Shown piece after piece: positions 6,591 to 8,904 of a stretch of 8,904 nucleotides of DNA (position 1 is its first letter; each line of letters opens with the position of its first letter). A program made the translations under genes and the position numbers. Location: NCBI GenBank assembly GCA_019314185.1, contig JAFCZU010000190.1, positions 1 to 8,904 on the forward strand, given 5' to 3'. The stretch comes from Deltaproteobacteria bacterium (GTDB lineage Bacteria > Desulfobacterota > Desulfobacteria > Desulfobacterales > ETH-SRB1). The notes below the pieces were generated by a model. The model did not search any database and was not told where the DNA came from. It saw nothing but the letters and a program-made list of their open reading frames with translations.

Positions 6591-7767
6591 TAACACTATT
6601 ACACGAGAACCAGGCACTAATTTGCCCAAGATTCCGGGAAGCAGTCTCAACGGAGTGACCAGGGCATATACAGCTATGGCCATACAGAGCGAGAACTATG
6701 ATGCACCTGTTAAACAAAACGGAGAATGGGTTATTGATTATGGCAAGTATCGTAATTGGAAGTACAGACAGCCTGACTATGATTTTTTGCTAAATGGGAA
6801 TAATATAAAATATTCAGGCGACGGAAAAGCGATCATAAAACCAAACACGGAAGGTCCGATGATCAAGAAGGATAATAACAAAGACATTTATTTAAGCTGT
6901 GCCGGCAAAGGAGCTGACGACGGCGAGGGCCATTGCGGTCAGCCGGATTGTCCTGTGTGTGTGGCTTTTGGATTTTCAAAAGGGAAAAGCGGTTCCAGCT
7001 TTCAGGGGCTTGCCCAATTTTTCGATGGACGAATACTTTTTTTCCCCATTCACTCAATGATCGGACCTGTTTGGGTTACCAGTCCCTCAGTTTTGGAGAG
7101 CGCCGGCATCAAACCTTCCGCTAATAACGAAATTAATGATTGGTTGAAATTCAACAATGAGCTATCAAAAAAAAAGGACAAAAAAAGGGAAGAATATTTC
7201 TATACTACATCAAGCCAGATGAGTGACCATCTCAATCTTGGGTGGATATATCTTCCTAAGAAAGACATCAAGATCGAAAAAGGGGATATGCCAAATTCTG
7301 AAAGCTGGTTAGAAGAAGGAGAGGATAATACCTCAAAGAGTCTCACAGATTTGGGCATAAGCAGCCGCATCTTAGAGCGTCTGGTTATTGTATCCGATAG
7401 CCTTTTTCCTCGCATTGTTAATGATAATCTGGAAGTCCGAACTTCTGTGGCCATTGATCCAGCTACAGGCGCGGCTGAGGAAGGAGCGCTTTTTACGTAT
7501 GAAGCCATTCCCAGAGCTACGATTATATGGTTTGAGGTCGTGTATAACAAACCTGACTATTTCCATATAAAAGTTCCAACAGGCGATGGAACAGATTTTA
7601 TTGACAAGGAAATTAAACACGCAGAAGAAAACGGCAACGGTTGGACATGGATTCGGGATAATGTGGAAAAAGGACTATCTCTTATCGAACATTTGGGAAT
7701 AGGAGGCATGAACACCAGAGGGATGGGTCGCGTCAGAATTTTGAACAAGGAGAATACTGAGCAATGA
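6577..7767 (+). CDS. Cmr4-like backbone RAMP, target-RNA nuclease; N terminus affected by frame break
   Basis: Cmr4 (Cas7 group) forms the helical backbone of the complex and cleaves target RNA at regular spacing. As read from TTG 6577 it has 396 residues. LGRVDNTITREP at the start contains the Asp (D5, codon 6589-6591) equivalent to catalytic D26 of Pyrococcus Cmr4. LPKIPGSSLNGVTRAY at 17-32 is the standard Cmr4 motif. C108, H119, C120, C125 and C128 in a CAG...GHC...CPVCVAFG arrangement look like a metal site. GRILFFPIHSMIGPVWVTSP follows it and is typical of Cmr4. IGGMNTRGMGRV at 375-386 is the C-terminal glycine-rich loop. The protein is longer than the roughly 300 residues of Pyrococcus Cmr4, mostly through an insertion in the thumb region. 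The TTG start is probably not native, because it removes the first strand and the HVGTG loop encoded just upstream. Its last four bases overlap cmr5. Confidence 0.87.
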   Translation: MGRVDNTITREPGTNLPKIPGSSLNGVTRAYTAMAIQSENYDAPVKQNGEWVIDYGKYRNWKYRQPDYDFLLNGNNIKYSGDGKAIIKPNTEGPMIKKDNNKDIYLSCAGKGADDGEGHCGQPDCPVCVAFGFSKGKSGSSFQGLAQFFDGRILFFPIHSMIGPVWVTSPSVLESAGIKPSANNEINDWLKFNNELSKKKDKKREEYFYTTSSQMSDHLNLGWIYLPKKDIKIEKGDMPNSESWLEEGEDNTSKSLTDLGISSRILERLVIVSDSLFPRIVNDNLEVRTSVAIDPATGAAEEGALFTYEAIPRATIIWFEVVYNKPDYFHIKVPTGDGTDFIDKEIKHAEENGNGWTWIRDNVEKGLSLIEHLGIGGMNTRGMGRVRILNKENTEQ

Positions 7768-8138
7768 ATATACAAAATATAGACATGATATGCGCCAAAT
7801 ATGGCTCTAAAATAGCCAGAATAGACAAACTATCTGAGCCTCTTGTTAATAAGTCCCTTGGAGTTTTGCAAGAAGATGGTGTTTACTCATTTTTTCTTTT
7901 TCTGGCAGCTCAAGCCAAAGGTAAACAAAACACACCGGCAGACTGCATCCAAAAGGATATTTTTGACTTATTGAAAGTTTTTTTTCAAAGTATCAAGAAC
8001 TCTCAGGAGGATATCCTTGGCATTATACGCAACAACCTTGCAGAGGATTTAGACGATCTGCTTCTATCTAAGGACATTATAGAGCGCACTATGGTTTACG
8101 CTCGTTATCATCTCAAAGCAAAGCCAAAGGAGGATTAA
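7764..8138 (+). CDS. Cmr5-like small subunit (Cas11 group)
   Basis: This 124-residue, mostly helical protein is the small subunit that lines the inner belly of the complex between the Cmr4 backbone and the target. LGVLQEDGVYSFFLFLAAQ at about 33-51 matches the Cmr5 core helix, and DLLLSKDIIERTMVYARYHLKAK at the C terminus matches the second conserved helix. Length is normal for Cmr5. The ATG overlaps the cmr4 stop (ATGA), with AAGGAG at 7747-7752 upstream. Two bases separate its stop from the next start. Confidence 0.88.
   Translation: MNIQNIDMICAKYGSKIARIDKLSEPLVNKSLGVLQEDGVYSFFLFLAAQAKGKQNTPADCIQKDIFDLLKVFFQSIKNSQEDILGIIRNNLAEDLDDLLLSKDIIERTMVYARYHLKAKPKED
8126..8134 (+). promoter_or_regulatory. 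Strong ribosome binding site for the last RAMP gene
   Basis: AAAGGAGGA ends six bases before ATG 8141 and lies over the cmr5 stop region. It sets the start of the gene that runs off the window. Confidence 0.8.
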
Positions 8139-8140
8139 TA

Positions 8141-8904
8141 ATGTCCTGGAACGTTTACCGGCTGGTCTATCAAGCTATGAGTCCGATTCATATTGGCTGG
8201 CACACATTAGGATATATCAAGCTTACGCGTCATTATATCCCAGGCAAAAATATATGGGGGGCAATGACTGCCAATCTGACCAGAACATATAGCGCTAAAG
8301 GGATTGATGGATATAAAAAGTTTGGTGATTTGCTCAAAACAAAGATTTTGACCAGTTATTTTTATCCTGCATTAGACCCTGATAAGCCGTTGTTGCCCCA
8401 TTTTACAAAACAGGGTTTGTACTATGGCATTCATGCTGCAGAAGATTGTACTGCAAAAGATGATAATTATATTGTAGGAGAATTCGAAAGATGTTTTATC
8501 GGATCTTTCGGTCAAACTGCAATATTGCCACAGAGCAACACTGCGGAAGACGAGTCATTGCATGAATCAGAATATATCTTACACTGTATCAAAAAAAATG
8601 GGGAATACGAACCTGTATTTTTTGTCGGTTACATATTTTTAAAAAAAGACGCCGATTTCAATGGCGGGAAAATAGGTTTGACCACTGGTGATGTATGTTT
8701 GATGCCAGCCATTCAGGACCTTTTTGTCGGCGGTGATCTGAAATATGGTTGGGGTTGTCTGAAACTTCAAAACAGTCCTGAAAATGAAGGACCTCAAGAA
8801 AAGATGTTTGGATATGAGTTTGTATCAAACTGCAAATGGCCGCCTTGCATTAAGATACCAAAAGGATCCACGCTCCCTGCTCACCTCAAAGTAGAATCAG
8901 GTCT
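8141..8904 (+). CDS. RAMP protein, probable Cas5-group (Cmr3 position) subunit, 3' partial
   Basis: The frame is open for 254 codons from ATG 8141 to the end of the window, with no stop. The N terminus, with SPIHIGWH at 14-21, RHYIPGKNIWGAM at 30-42 and NLTR shortly after, has the RAMP layout: a first strand, then the P-G-x-x-x-x-G-A helix. VGGDLKYGWGCL at 196-207 is a glycine-rich loop of the G-x-x-K-x-G-x-G kind found in RAMPs, not a cyclase GGDD motif. The operon already has Cmr1, Cmr6-like, Cmr4 and Cmr5, so the missing subunit is the Cas5-group protein that caps the crRNA 5' tag beside Cas10. Position fits that role. The sequence alone does not exclude another Cas7-group RAMP, so no symbol is given. 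Confidence 0.75.
   Translation, partial: MSWNVYRLVYQAMSPIHIGWHTLGYIKLTRHYIPGKNIWGAMTANLTRTYSAKGIDGYKKFGDLLKTKILTSYFYPALDPDKPLLPHFTKQGLYYGIHAAEDCTAKDDNYIVGEFERCFIGSFGQTAILPQSNTAEDESLHESEYILHCIKKNGEYEPVFFVGYIFLKKDADFNGGKIGLTTGDVCLMPAIQDLFVGGDLKYGWGCLKLQNSPENEGPQEKMFGYEFVSNCKWPPCIKIPKGSTLPAHLKVESG

Noticed and set aside
6546..6656. Third-frame ATG at 6548 starting MFTLEPADTGW as a separate small gene
   Set aside because: It is out of frame with the conserved Cmr4 sequence, is short, and has no ribosome binding site or recognisable motif.
8726..8755. GGDLKYGWG in the last gene as a cyclase GGDD motif
   Set aside because: The pattern and its place near the end of a RAMP fold fit the glycine-rich RNA-binding loop, and the protein has no palm-domain context.

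Overview
The window holds most of one operon, all on the + strand: a type III CRISPR-Cas effector module with cmr1, a cmr6-like RAMP gene, a large cas10 gene, cmr4, cmr5 and the start of a further RAMP gene that runs off the right edge. A short membrane-anchored HEAT-repeat gene comes first. The cas10 product looks like the divergent Csx11/MTH326-like form. That form, together with the gene order, points to subtype III-C rather than ordinary III-B. This rests on motif reading and recalled family knowledge, not on a search. The DNA is AT-leaning, with strong Shine-Dalgarno sites and tightly overlapping genes, so the host is a bacterium or archaeon. I cannot name the taxon.

Layout. Bases 1-141 contain no convincing gene and carry two copies of a 13-base direct repeat. 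Bases 142-999 encode the HEAT-repeat protein, which has two hydrophobic segments at its N terminus and no good start codon, so its 5' end may be truncated or rearranged. The effector genes follow with overlaps of 1, 4, 8 and 4 bases or a 2-base gap: cmr1 (999-2165), cmr6-like (2162-3493), cas10/csx11 (3486-6590), cmr4 (6577-7767), cmr5 (7764-8138) and a RAMP gene of probable Cas5/Cmr3 type (8141 to beyond 8904). The exception is the cas10-cmr4 boundary, where the reading frame is disturbed.

How the parts fit. Cas10 and the Cas5-like RAMP would form the foot of a crRNA-guided complex. Cmr4 would be the backbone and target-RNA nuclease, Cmr5 the small subunit, and Cmr1 and the Cmr6-like protein the head. 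The Cas10 keeps an HD motif in its N-terminal nuclease domain. The position equivalent to the GGDD cyclase motif is lost in both palm domains (EDDDG in the first, KTPN in the second). The complex therefore probably makes no cyclic oligoadenylate, and interference would rest on the HD nuclease and Cmr4 RNA cleavage. No CARF effector, cas6, cas1/cas2 or CRISPR array is present in the window.

Most worth a second look: the degenerate cyclase combined with an intact HD motif, the membrane HEAT-repeat protein coupled to cmr1, and the cas10-cmr4 junction, where conserved Cmr4 N-terminal sequence lies out of frame upstream of the apparent Cmr4 start.
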